A stretch of DNA of 64,000 nt. It comes from Chryseobacterium sp. SORGH_AS_0447. GTDB taxonomy: Bacteria > Bacteroidota > Bacteroidia > Flavobacteriales > Weeksellaceae. The notes under the pieces were generated by a model. The model worked only from the letters and a program-made list of their open reading frames with translations. It had not been told where the DNA came from and did not search any database. The stretch lies in assembly GCF_030818695.1 (NCBI RefSeq), contig NZ_JAUTAR010000001.1, forward strand, positions 1,854,501 through 1,918,500. The letters are read 5' to 3'. Each line of letters starts with the position of its first letter. The stretch's first letter is position 1. Of the stretch, positions 37,472 through 46,200 are shown piece by piece. Position numbers and translations under genes: made by a program.

Positions 37472-37630
37472 ATGAAACGAAGTAAAGAATTAACAGAAAA
37501 AAGAAAAGATTTTGTCAACGATTATGTAAAACGCAATCAGGACAAACAGATGAAAGTCATCGTGACGGAACTTACGGAAATGTTGTTTTTATCGGAAAGG
37601 ACAATCTATAATATCATTGTCCAGGATTAA
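37472..37630 (+). CDS. 52-residue HTH-like protein
   Basis: Begins MKRSKELTEKRKDFVNDYVK and ends with LTEMLFLSERTIYNIIVQD, which reads as the recognition half of a Trp-repressor/resolvase-like helix-turn-helix. Rich in Lys and Arg. The A-rich leader TTAAAGAAA precedes ATG. It lies between the control region and the small lysis-type genes, so a regulatory role in the cluster is plausible but unproven. Confidence 0.6.
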   Translation: MKRSKELTEKRKDFVNDYVKRNQDKQMKVIVTELTEMLFLSERTIYNIIVQD

Positions 37631-37742
37631 GAAAAGTACTGTATGATATAGTATTTAATATAATAAAAATCGCTTTCAAGGCCGGAATTCAATAAACCAA
37701 ATCCGGAAATGATATAATTTAATACCGAAAACTTTCCGGCTA

Positions 37743-37997
37743 TTGAAGCGATATTACACATTATATTTCCGTTCCTCATATGACTTGCCTGTAAACGAAA
37801 CGCCTTTGCTGCCTTTAAAGCAATTTGCCGCTGTAATAATCAGCGTTAGGCCTTCTAAGAGCATCAATATTTCTTTCTTTAACCGGCCAAAAGCCGTTTC
37901 GTTTATTTCCGGAAAATATCAACGCACAATGGGCAGAATAGACCGTCAGGTAATTGCGCTGTTCCATCAGGGAAACTATCCCGTACCAAATAATTAA
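37743..37997 (+). CDS. Possible small hypothetical protein
   Basis: An 84-codon frame starting with TTG (MKRYYTLYFRSSYDLPVNET). Basic, with no recognised domain. Codon use and the TTG start leave it doubtful, but it fills an otherwise empty interval between the HTH peptide and the lysine-rich peptide and has no stronger competing frame. Confidence 0.35.
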   Translation: MKRYYTLYFRSSYDLPVNETPLLPLKQFAAVIISVRPSKSINISFFNRPKAVSFISGKYQRTMGRIDRQVIALFHQGNYPVPNN

Positions 37998-38176
37998 AGA
38001 TTGTAACCCGACATCTTTCCCAAATTTAAATTTGCCGTTATCTTACAGAGGTAATTCCCGTTTTTCTTTTGGTCTATTGCTGTTAGGTAAAAGACTTTAA
38101 AAATCTCCTGCTCCTTAGAACAGGAACATCGATCCGACTGGGTAAGAACAATAACCACCATATCCATTTTATAACC

Positions 38177-38341
38177 ATGAAAAAGAAAAAAAACAAAAAA
38201 AATAAAGAAAAACCGCAAAAACCCCGTAAAGATATCAGTGAACTGATCGACGAGCTTGCCTATATCAATGAAGGTGAAAATATCCTGAACAGCAAAAAAT
38301 TTTTAGACGAACTGTACATGCTGGAGCATGATGATCTCTGA
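38177..38341 (+). CDS. 54-residue Lys-rich/acidic small protein
   Basis: The N-terminal 20 residues are almost all Lys and Asn with a few Glu and Pro (MKKKKNKKNKEKPQKPRKDI); the remainder is an acidic helix (SELIDELAYINEGENILNSK). Clear ATG with upstream CC spacing. It lies 39 bp before the holin-like gene. Function unknown; possibly a small assembly or lysis-timing factor. Confidence 0.55.
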   Translation: MKKKKNKKNKEKPQKPRKDISELIDELAYINEGENILNSKKFLDELYMLEHDDL

Positions 38342-38380
38342 AAATGATGAAGAATTTTTTTAACAGATATATAGGAAAGA

Positions 38381-38758
38381 ATGAGTTTGGATAGTATAAA
38401 AGCCCTGTTAATCGGAACTGCCATCGCATTTTCCGGAGGACTATTAAGGGTATTGATCTCGATACAGAATAAAGAGAAGAAACAGCTCTGGGAACACTTC
38501 GTCACTTTAGCCATCGTGATGATCGTTGGTTTCACGATGAGCTATGTCATGAGCAGAGCCGACCTTCACGACAAATGGTATTCCACAGGCATACTGTTTG
38601 TGCTGGGTTATGGATACGATAAATTCCTGAAGATGATTACCACCAATCTTCCGGAATGGATCGAAAGAGCAATAAACCTTTACATCGAAGGCCGCTATGG
38701 CGTTAAGACGACCAGGCCGGCCGCGGGAGAGGAAGAGAAAAAAGATGATCCCGTTTAA
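38381..38758 (+). CDS. Holin-like membrane protein
   Basis: Encodes 125 residues with three hydrophobic segments (SIKALLIGTAIAFSGGLLRV; HFVTLAIVMIVGFTMSYVM; TGILFVLGYGYDKFLKMI) and a hydrophilic acidic tail (AAGEEEKKDDPV). Size, topology and its place directly before an amidase gene are those of a phage-type holin, which would make inner-membrane lesions to let the amidase reach peptidoglycan. No sequence family was certain. Likely part of the eCIS release module. Confidence 0.6.
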   Translation: MSLDSIKALLIGTAIAFSGGLLRVLISIQNKEKKQLWEHFVTLAIVMIVGFTMSYVMSRADLHDKWYSTGILFVLGYGYDKFLKMITTNLPEWIERAINLYIEGRYGVKTTRPAAGEEEKKDDPV

Positions 38759-38780
38759 AATAAAATTAATAATAAAAATC

Positions 38781-39425
38781 ATGAATATCATCAGTCACAG
38801 TTTCCCCGAAAACCAATATTACCGGGAAGTTACCGCAAAGAAAGGAATCGTACTGCATCATACGGTGTCGGGAGATTCGGTAGAAGGAGACATCAACTGG
38901 TGGAAATCCACTGCCGAACGGGTGGCGACGCCGATCATCATCGCCAGGGACGGTGGAATTCATCAGTTGTTTTCATCTAAATACTGGGCGCATCACCTCG
39001 GAATTAAAAAAGCGCATTTTGCGCAATTCGGGCTTTCGGAAATGAATACCCAGAGGAATAAAGAGTTTATCGGCGTCGAGCTCGACAGCTGGGGAGGCCT
39101 GAATTTTAAAGATTCAAAATATTACTCGTTCTCCGGCAAGGAAGTCGCTGCAAAGAATGTAGTGAAATATGAAAAAGAATTCAGGGGTTACCGGTTTTAT
39201 GAGAAGTATACCGATGCCCAGATCGCTTCCCTGAAAGAACTTCTGGTCTACTGGGGAAAGCAGTACGGCATCTCGCTGAAATACAAAGGAGATGTCATGT
39301 TTGAATTCAATAAAAGGGCGTTGGGCGGAGAAAGCGGCATCTGGGCACACGTCTCCTTCAGACCCGATAAATCGGATGTCCACCCGCAGCCGGAGCTGAT
39401 CCGGATGCTGGAATCGCTGATATGA
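38781..39425 (+). CDS. N-acetylmuramoyl-L-alanine amidase (Amidase_2)
   Basis: Peptidoglycan amidase that cuts the bond between muramic acid and the stem peptide. The 214-residue form from ATG 38781 fits the family; the 28 extra residues of the longer frame overlap the holin-like gene and are basic out-of-frame readthrough. Zinc-site residues are visible: HH in GIVLHHTVSG (26-27), His in IWAHVSFRP (190) and DVHPQP (199-201); the catalytic Glu region is FIGVELDSWGG (E100). No signal peptide, so it needs the adjacent holin-like protein to reach the periplasm. Probably frees particles by lysis. Confidence 0.85.
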   Translation: MNIISHSFPENQYYREVTAKKGIVLHHTVSGDSVEGDINWWKSTAERVATPIIIARDGGIHQLFSSKYWAHHLGIKKAHFAQFGLSEMNTQRNKEFIGVELDSWGGLNFKDSKYYSFSGKEVAAKNVVKYEKEFRGYRFYEKYTDAQIASLKELLVYWGKQYGISLKYKGDVMFEFNKRALGGESGIWAHVSFRPDKSDVHPQPELIRMLESLI

Positions 39426-39452
39426 CGTTAACTCGAATAGAATCAGGTTAAA

Positions 39453-39488
39453 AGGCTGGAAGAAGGAAGAGGGATGCTGGAAGTTTTT
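39453..39488 (+). repeat. Dispersed intergenic repeat, copy 3
   Basis: AGGCTGGAAGAAGGAAGA then GGGATGCTGGAAGTTTTTTC, 28 bp after the amidase stop. Same element and orientation as at 2031 and 2871, showing that the eCIS cluster shares repeats with the core chromosome on its left. Confidence 0.65.
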
Positions 39489-39765
39489 TCGGTTAACATC
39501 CTCTGAGTAGTTTTATATAATCAAATGATCCTGTTTGCATTGTGTGAAGGATAAACTTCTTTTAGAATTCCTGATCAGCTTCCTGATTTTTTAGTTTTTT
39601 ACTTTGTTAAATTATTGAAAACAAATTAAATAATAAAAAGCTGACATCAATATAAAAACATCCGTGGAAATGCTCTGCTGCAACTACAGAATCATGTAGG
39701 CAAAAAGCTGGCAGTTCCTGCGGAAAAGTACGAAATTTAACCTTGAAAACTAAACATGAGAACAG

Positions 39766-39831
39766 AACCCGAAACGGTCAGGCACGCGTGTTTCTCATCA
39801 CTAAGCCGATACCGCTTCGGGTTTATTTTTT
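39766..39831 (+). terminator. Terminator-like hairpin in the leader of effector 1
   Basis: AACCCGAAACGG (39766-39777) pairs with CCGCTTCGGGTT (39812-39823), followed by TATTTTTT. An alternative pairing exists between GAGAAC (39759-39764) and GTTTCTC (39790-39796). This could terminate the amidase transcript or attenuate the effector gene. Confidence 0.45.
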
Positions 39832-39911
39832 AACCTTTAGAAGAATCCTCTACACAAACGGCCCGGTTTTCCGGATCCCGGAGGCAGCCTTGCAAAGCAC
39901 GGGATCTGGAA

Positions 39912-39957
39912 GTGCTTTATACGCCTTTAATAAAATTTCAATTAAAAACATCAAGTC
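39912..39957 (+). promoter_or_regulatory. Conserved effector leader, copy 1
   Basis: GTGCTTTATACG, a variable 6-8 bases, then AAATTTCAATTAAAAACATC directly before the ATG. The same blocks occur at 43199-43246 before the other effector of this family. Probably a shared promoter/RBS region. Confidence 0.55.
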
Positions 39958-41625
39958 ATGAAAGCAGCACAACCTTTAGATAAAGACAGCAATACCCGGA
40001 AGGGCCAAAGCAGAAAGCAGAAGCCGCATGAGCCGGTGGTCATTCCTCTGCATGATCCCAATATTGTCAGTACACAGCTATCACGGTCACAAACCTCGTT
40101 CCTGTTAGCAGGTCAGGCAAATCCCGACAGCAGTCGGCTGAATCGGAAAGGAGCGGTTACAGCCGTTCATAATACACAGACCCTTTATGGGCAGGGATCA
40201 GAAATTATGTATGTCAAACTCCAGGAAAGTCTTGCCCAAACAGGGGATATCAATCATCCCGATACCCAAAAAGCTGAGAAAAAATATATAATGACTCTGA
40301 GCATCAATGAGATGTGGAATTATCATAACCTAAAATCCGGAATCTATATGCCGAAAAATTTACAAAAACAAACTGCTTTTCATGAGGGAGATCAAAAACA
40401 ACAACAAATATACCCATTTTCAAATCCAGTACTACCTGCAAAAGATATAAAGAAAGGTGAAACTCCCAAAATAAAAAACTCTATTTCTAACATTGCCACA
40501 AAATCAAATACTCCCTTTTTTTACGAAACGGACGGGCATTATTCTACCGTGTATTTAGTTTCATTAATGTTAGGAATGAATCCTGCTAAAGCAAAAGAGC
40601 TAGCAACTGCAACAGAAGCTCCTGATACTACGATACATAATGAAATAAAATTTGAGTTAAATGACACTTGGGGATATTTTGACGGTTCCCAACAGAATTT
40701 ACACTCATTAACCGGTGGTTTTCACGGAATTGAAGAGTTTTTTACAGCAATAAAATTTTTGTATGCACCAAAAGAAAATACTAAGTTACAAGGAGAAATG
40801 CTGCACAGGTTTGGAGATACTTATGCTCATTCGAAGATAGGTAATTTAAAACCATCGGATATGAAAGATAATATAGATTTGAAAAATGCAGATGATACCA
40901 CAGTTAAAAAATATATTGAATCTTGGAAACAAATTGGCTCAGAAACTACGCTAGGAAGCGAAGTGCAACCATGGATAAAGTTTTTTAACTACTATTTAGA
41001 AAAAGATGGTTTTGAATTCTTAGATAATGAAAAAAAGCAAAAAGAGATTTTCAAAGGAAAAACTTTAAAAGAAACCTTGAAAGATCTATATTTTACTAAT
41101 AAATCTAGTAGTTTTGAGATGTATGGAAAGAATGGTTTTACTGGTGAACATTTCTTAACAGATAAAGGTTATCCGGATCAGATCTATTTAAGACCAGAAT
41201 GGTACTATATTTATGTTCAAAATTTATCTTGGTTAATATCAACAAAATACGGATTGGATAACTCTAAACTTGATTTGAAAGTTTTTGATAAAATGATAAC
41301 ATTTCTTAAAAAGTATTCAGATAAAAAGCCATCTCTGAAAGGGATTATAGACTATGAAATAGCTAAAAAATTAAATAAAAAAACATTTTATGTTCCAGTA
41401 TTTTATGCATCCGGAGATAGATTTTTAGCGGCATTAGATGCTAATGTCTTGACAAATTATTTACAAGTTGCAGAGAATGTTGTAAGTACTACAAAAAATT
41501 ACTTAATAGAACAAGGTATTTCTGCAAATGATATAAATGTTGAAGAGATCAAAGAGTTTCAAAGCAATGGGCCTGAAGACATGCCAATTAACATTGTGGT
41601 AGCTTATAAAATAACAATAAACTAA
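39958..41625 (+). CDS. Modular eCIS effector 1: shared N-terminal module plus putative hydrolase tip
   Basis: Encodes 555 residues. Residues 1-138 align without gaps to the start of the 1210-residue effector at 43247 (shared QKPxxPVVIPL, QGxEIMY, QESLAxTGDINHP, DYHN/NYHN blocks) and are the likely loading or export module. From about residue 185 the protein is unrelated to its sister. TDGHYSTVYLVSLMLGM, LHSLTGG and MLHRFGDTYAHSK place His 194, His 249, His 283, Asp 287 and His 291 in a pattern resembling zinc-dependent phospholipase C/nuclease folds and some Rhs-tip domains. Catalysis is a guess. The C-terminal two thirds is AT-rich compared with the first 138 codons. Confidence 0.65.
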   Translation: MKAAQPLDKDSNTRKGQSRKQKPHEPVVIPLHDPNIVSTQLSRSQTSFLLAGQANPDSSRLNRKGAVTAVHNTQTLYGQGSEIMYVKLQESLAQTGDINHPDTQKAEKKYIMTLSINEMWNYHNLKSGIYMPKNLQKQTAFHEGDQKQQQIYPFSNPVLPAKDIKKGETPKIKNSISNIATKSNTPFFYETDGHYSTVYLVSLMLGMNPAKAKELATATEAPDTTIHNEIKFELNDTWGYFDGSQQNLHSLTGGFHGIEEFFTAIKFLYAPKENTKLQGEMLHRFGDTYAHSKIGNLKPSDMKDNIDLKNADDTTVKKYIESWKQIGSETTLGSEVQPWIKFFNYYLEKDGFEFLDNEKKQKEIFKGKTLKETLKDLYFTNKSSSFEMYGKNGFTGEHFLTDKGYPDQIYLRPEWYYIYVQNLSWLISTKYGLDNSKLDLKVFDKMITFLKKYSDKKPSLKGIIDYEIAKKLNKKTFYVPVFYASGDRFLAALDANVLTNYLQVAENVVSTTKNYLIEQGISANDINVEEIKEFQSNGPEDMPINIVVAYKITIN

Positions 41626-41699
41626 AGCCATATCAATATTTACATAAAATTTAAGTAGTTTATAAATAGATTAAATTAATGATTATATAAAATAAAGTC

Positions 41700-41942
41700 A
41701 TGAAATTCATTAAATGTTAAGTTGTAATAGCTTTATTTTACTTAGGGTTTTAATAGGAAAAGGGATTAAGTGTAATCGATAATTGGCCAATATATTATAA
41801 TAATAAAAGGATAAAGATATTCTTTTTACAAAATATTAATCCAAAGGTTGCTGAAAAACAAAAAATCCTTACTTTTGAAGGACAAGGTTAGACAATTGAA
41901 AAATATTTTATAAATAAACCCACAAATCAAGTCGTGACTTAA
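41700..41942 (+). pseudogene. Decayed small gene with four in-frame stops, probable lost immunity gene
   Basis: One 81-codon frame can be read from ATG to TAA: MKFIKC, stop, VVIALFYLGF, two stops, EKGLSVIDNWPIYYNNKRIK and on to FEGQG, stop, TIEKYFINKPTNQVVT. Four nonsense codons and no frameshift are needed. The start resembles a secretion signal of a small periplasmic protein. It sits between effector 1 and a membrane protein gene, the place of an immunity gene. Confidence 0.5.
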
Positions 41943-41955
41943 TAAATAGAGAATT

Positions 41956-42405
41956 ATGAATTTAAATTTATATCAAGTTATTTTTTTGTTAGTATTATTT
42001 TTGGGAATATTAATCATATGGTATAAGTATAAAAAAATATATCTTATTAATTATATTTTAGGATTTGTGATCGTTCATGTATGTACAGATTTTTACTTGA
42101 AAAACGGCATCTTCAGCAAGGGTAGCCCTCGTGCTAAAGAAGAAGTAATACTTTATTTGGCAAACTATATTTTTTATAATATCCTTTTCTTCTCATCTTT
42201 TTTTCTTCTCCTCTTTAAAAAAGAAAAATGGAAGCAAAATTATTTCATAATTCCGGCAATTGTTTATACTATTATACTACTTACTTTCATAGTTTTTACA
42301 GATTTTCCATCCATTATCGGGACGAGTTTATTTCTTGCCTTTTTCCCCCTGTATATGTTTTCGTATTATTTAAAATTCTTGAAAAATAATTTAACGATTA
42401 AATAA
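41956..42405 (+). CDS. Four-helix membrane protein, candidate immunity for effector 1
   Basis: Encodes 149 residues with about four transmembrane helices (LYQVIFLLVLFLGILIIWYK; YILGFVIVHVCTDFYL; NILFFSSFFLLLF; FIIPAIVYTIILLTFIVF) and short polar loops. Very AT-rich. No known family. Membrane-embedded immunity proteins are usual where the toxin attacks membranes or lipids, which would agree with a phospholipase-like tip upstream; this link is inference. Confidence 0.55.
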   Translation: MNLNLYQVIFLLVLFLGILIIWYKYKKIYLINYILGFVIVHVCTDFYLKNGIFSKGSPRAKEEVILYLANYIFYNILFFSSFFLLLFKKEKWKQNYFIIPAIVYTIILLTFIVFTDFPSIIGTSLFLAFFPLYMFSYYLKFLKNNLTIK

Positions 42406-43198
42406 TTTTAGAATTACCATTTGAGATATAATGCGCTTTGTAAAAATTGCCGCAGATTTATAGATTCCGTACTCTAAGTAAATTCAAAAAACAGAAACGA
42501 ACGGATTTATTCATAAACAGGTTAATCCGGAATAATGTATCATCAGAAAAATGGTTTTATTTGGATGATTTATGCAAAATCAGGAACAAAAGTAAATAGA
42601 GGATCTAAGTACTAGATATTTTTACGAACAGATCTTGCACCATTTAGTAATTTTCAAGATTTGATTGATGGTAATATACCTTATGAATAGTCTTATAATT
42701 TCAGAAATCCAAGCGTATCCATAAACTATAATATCTTATAATCGTGTAAAAAATAAAATTATGTATAAATTAAGAGTTCGTCTCACGACTAGTGAAATAG
42801 GCTTTTTTTTATAATTTTTCTCGACCTTCCCGTCGGAGAATGGTTTTCATACAGGCTATTTTCAATCCAAATCATTTAATTGCGATATTAACTAACTCTC
42901 AACTTTTTCTAAATATTTAGAATACACATTCAATTAAAGAAATCTTTCATTTGCCAGACCTGACTTTCACTTAAATGCTGCAACTATGGAATCCATTGCC
43001 TTAAAAGCGAGGTAATCTCCTTAAAAAATATGACTTTTGAACCGGGTAACCTATAAATATAAATAAGGAAAATAAAACACTGAATACACTTAATGATTAT
43101 CGCTAAATGCCACTTCCGATTATCTGTATTCTGTAAAAATCTCGTACCGAGTTTGTTTTTTCATATCCCATAGGTTGATAAATGCAATTGTTCAAATT
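42406..43198. other. AT-rich gene debris between effectors
   Basis: About 790 bp without an intact gene. Short coding-like remains are visible, for example MYHQKNGFIWMIYAKSG at 42535 and a nearby frame reading APFSNFQDLIDGNIPYE before a stop. At 42771-42812 a degenerate hairpin (AAGAGTTCGTCTCAC facing GTGAAATAGGC) ends in eight T. TGCTGCAACTA at about 42977 recurs upstream of effector 1 and of the fibre gene. Confidence 0.4.
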
Positions 43199-43246
43199 GT
43201 GCTTTATACGTCATTAAAATAAATTTCAATTAAAAACATCCAATCC
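43199..43246 (+). promoter_or_regulatory. Conserved effector leader, copy 2
   Basis: GTGCTTTATACG, then AAATTTCAATTAAAAACATC, ending 6 bases before the ATG. Matches the block upstream of effector 1 (39912-39957), while the surrounding spacers are unrelated. Confidence 0.55.
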
Positions 43247-46200
43247 ATGAAAGCATCAAAACCTTTAGATAAAGGCAGCAGTAATCCTCACGGCCCGGGA
43301 AAGAAACAGAAACCCGAAAAGCCGGTGGTTATCCCCCTGCCGGTCACCGAAGTTGCCAATTTACAAACCCAGAACCCGGAAAGTACCGCCGTAACGGCCG
43401 GATCGGCCAACCCTTATTCCAACAGGATGAACCTGAACGGAACCATTGCCCCGGTGCACGGTTCACAGACCATTTACGATCAGGGAGCCGAAATTATGTA
43501 CGGCAGGTTCCAGGAAAGCCTGGCAGAAACCGGAGATATCAACCATCCCGAGACCAAAAAGCTGGAGAAAGGCTATATGTCCACCTTAAGCATCAGCCAG
43601 GTTCAGGATTACCACAACCAAAAAAACGGGACGTACCTGCCGAAGACTTTGGAAGAACAGGCGGCGGCTTACCAGGCGGGTAAAAGCAGCTCCGAAGTGG
43701 AAGTTCCGGCAGCTTCCGGATCAGATGCTCCGGTCGAAATCAATCCTGTAGCGGATATCGCAGCGGAATCCGGTATGGATGAAGGATTTGCCCTGCCTGA
43801 GATACAGGAAGATGCCGTAAGGACAACACCGACGAGTTCCAACAATGACCCGAATTTTAACCAGACCATCGGTTTGGTTAAGACTACGGCAAAAGCAAAA
43901 CGGGCTCACGCAACGAAAGAAAAAGCGGAAACCCATGCCAATGCCGCTGCTGCCGTACCGGCCGGTGAACGGAAATCGAAAGCAAAAGGCCGGCAGGTAG
44001 AACAGCTGGATCAGCAGAAGACAGGTTCTTTCAGCGCATCCGGTTTCAAGGTAAAATTAAGGGACAAAATCAAGGGCATCAATTTGCCGGTAAAACAGGG
44101 AGAAGCGGAAAACTTTAAGAAGCGGAACAACATCAACGCCGTCAACGGATTGATTAAACACGATGTCATGGTTTCCAAAAACAGCGTTACGGGAGGTATT
44201 GAAACGGTTGCCAGGCAACAGCCCGATGAGACGAAAGTTGCACTGCGTACGGCAACAGCGTTGCCTGATCCGAAAATAGGTTCCAAAGCCAGTATCAGAG
44301 CAACGGAGGCCATGCCGCCTAATCGGGGCGACTCCGAATTAAGCCAGCCCATTGCTAAAAGCTATAAATCCGTTGAGCAGCAGTTTGCCAAGAATCACAT
44401 AACCGATGAACAGCTCGCCAAATCGAATGAGCCGGACTTCATCAATGCCCTGAATGCCAAAAAAGCGGCCAAGGCCCATACAGAGCAGGCACCCGGAGAA
44501 TTTAAAAATGCTGAAAGCAAAAAACTGGAGGCGTCCAAACGTGAAGCTCAGGGCAAAACCAACAGCACGATGGACGGGATGCACCAGATCAGGAAAGGAT
44601 TGCTGGACAGCGTAACGAACAAACAGCACAAAGCCGGTGAGAAAAATACGGCTAAACACCAGGAGGTAGTCGATAAGCTGAATGCCATTTATGCAGAGAC
44701 GAAAAAAACGGTAGACGGGCAACTGGGTGATCTGGAAACCAAAGTCGTCCAGTTATTTGACGATGGTGCCAAAAAAGCCAAAGATGCTTTTGAAATGGAA
44801 GTCACTCAAAAACTGGAAGCATACAAAGCCAGACGCTATGGCGAATGGTATGATGTCCGCGGCTACGGCAACCGGATCGAAGATGCCTGGAATAAAAAAC
44901 TGCCGGACGAGGTAGACAAGTATTATAAACAGGGCAAGGATCATTTTATGACCGCAATGGACGGCGTGATCACGAAAATTGCAGAACTGGTCACCACCCG
45001 GCTGAATGCCGCCAAAGCTTCCATTACTGCCGGACGACAGAAAGTGGTTTCCTTTATTAAAAACCTTCCGGCGGATGTAAGAAAAGCCGTTAAAGGGGAT
45101 ATCGATGCCATCCAGGGGCAGTTTAGGGAGCTTGAGAATTCCATCAGTGATAAAGAATCCTCACTCATCGATTCTCTGGCAAGCAAGTATAACAACGCCC
45201 TGAAGGAAGTGGACGAGCTGATTGTCGATATCAAAAAACGCAACCGCGGATTCCTGGCAACGGTAGAGGATGCCACGGTGGGCGTAGCGAAAACAATTAT
45301 GGAAATCCGGAAAACGCTTACCGAATTATTATCCGGAGCCGTAAGTGCCGTCATGGCAATCGTCGCGGACCCGATCGGATTTTTATCGAATCTGATTGCC
45401 GGGGTTTCACAGGGAATCACCAATTTCGGAACCAACATCTGGACCCACCTGAAAAACGGTTTCTTCGGATGGCTGACCGGGGCAATGAAGAATATTTCTT
45501 TCACCCTGCCGGAAGACCTGTTCTCGTTAAAAGGGATTTTCTCCATGAGCTCCCAGATCCTTGGCCTGACGTGGAACGATATCAGAAGCATCGGTTCCTC
45601 AGTGGTGGGAGAACCGGTCATGAAAGTTCTTGAAACCGGTTCCGAGAAAGGACTGGAAGCCGTGCAGGTGGTCCGCAAAGAAGGGGTTGCCGGTCTTTGG
45701 GAACATGTCAAGGACCAGTTTGCCGATATCAAAGCCACGGTAATGGATACCATTATGGACATCATTAAAACGCAGGCCATCCAGGCGGGGATCAAGTTTA
45801 TCATGAGCCTGCTGACTCCGGCCGGCGCATTTGTAAAAGCAGCGATGATGATTATCGATCTGGTGAAATTTTTTGTCCGGAAGGCGGCGCAGATCATGGA
45901 ACTGGTCAAAGCCTTTACCGACGGTATCAAAGCCATTGCCAGCGGAAACGTAGGCTCGGTAGCGAAAGCCATCGAAAATGCACTGGGAAGAGCGATCCCT
46001 GTCGTGATCGGATTCTTAGCCTCCCTGGCAGGTCTCGGCGGACTGGCCGATAAAGTAGTCGGCGTAATACAGAAAATTCGTCAGCGTATCAGGAATGCCA
46101 TTGTGAAGTTCTGGAATTTTGTGAAAGGGAAAGCACATAAGTTGCTAAACAAAATTGATGTTGGTAAGAAAGATAAGAAGGATAAAAAAGGTAAAAAAGA

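Noticed and set aside
39743..39961. 72-codon plus-strand ORF before effector 1
   Set aside because: Spans the terminator-like hairpin and conserved leader and overlaps the effector start; not coding.
44941..45972. 343-codon minus-strand ORF inside effector 2
   Set aside because: Long antisense open frame from biased codon use of the effector; no domain or start signal.
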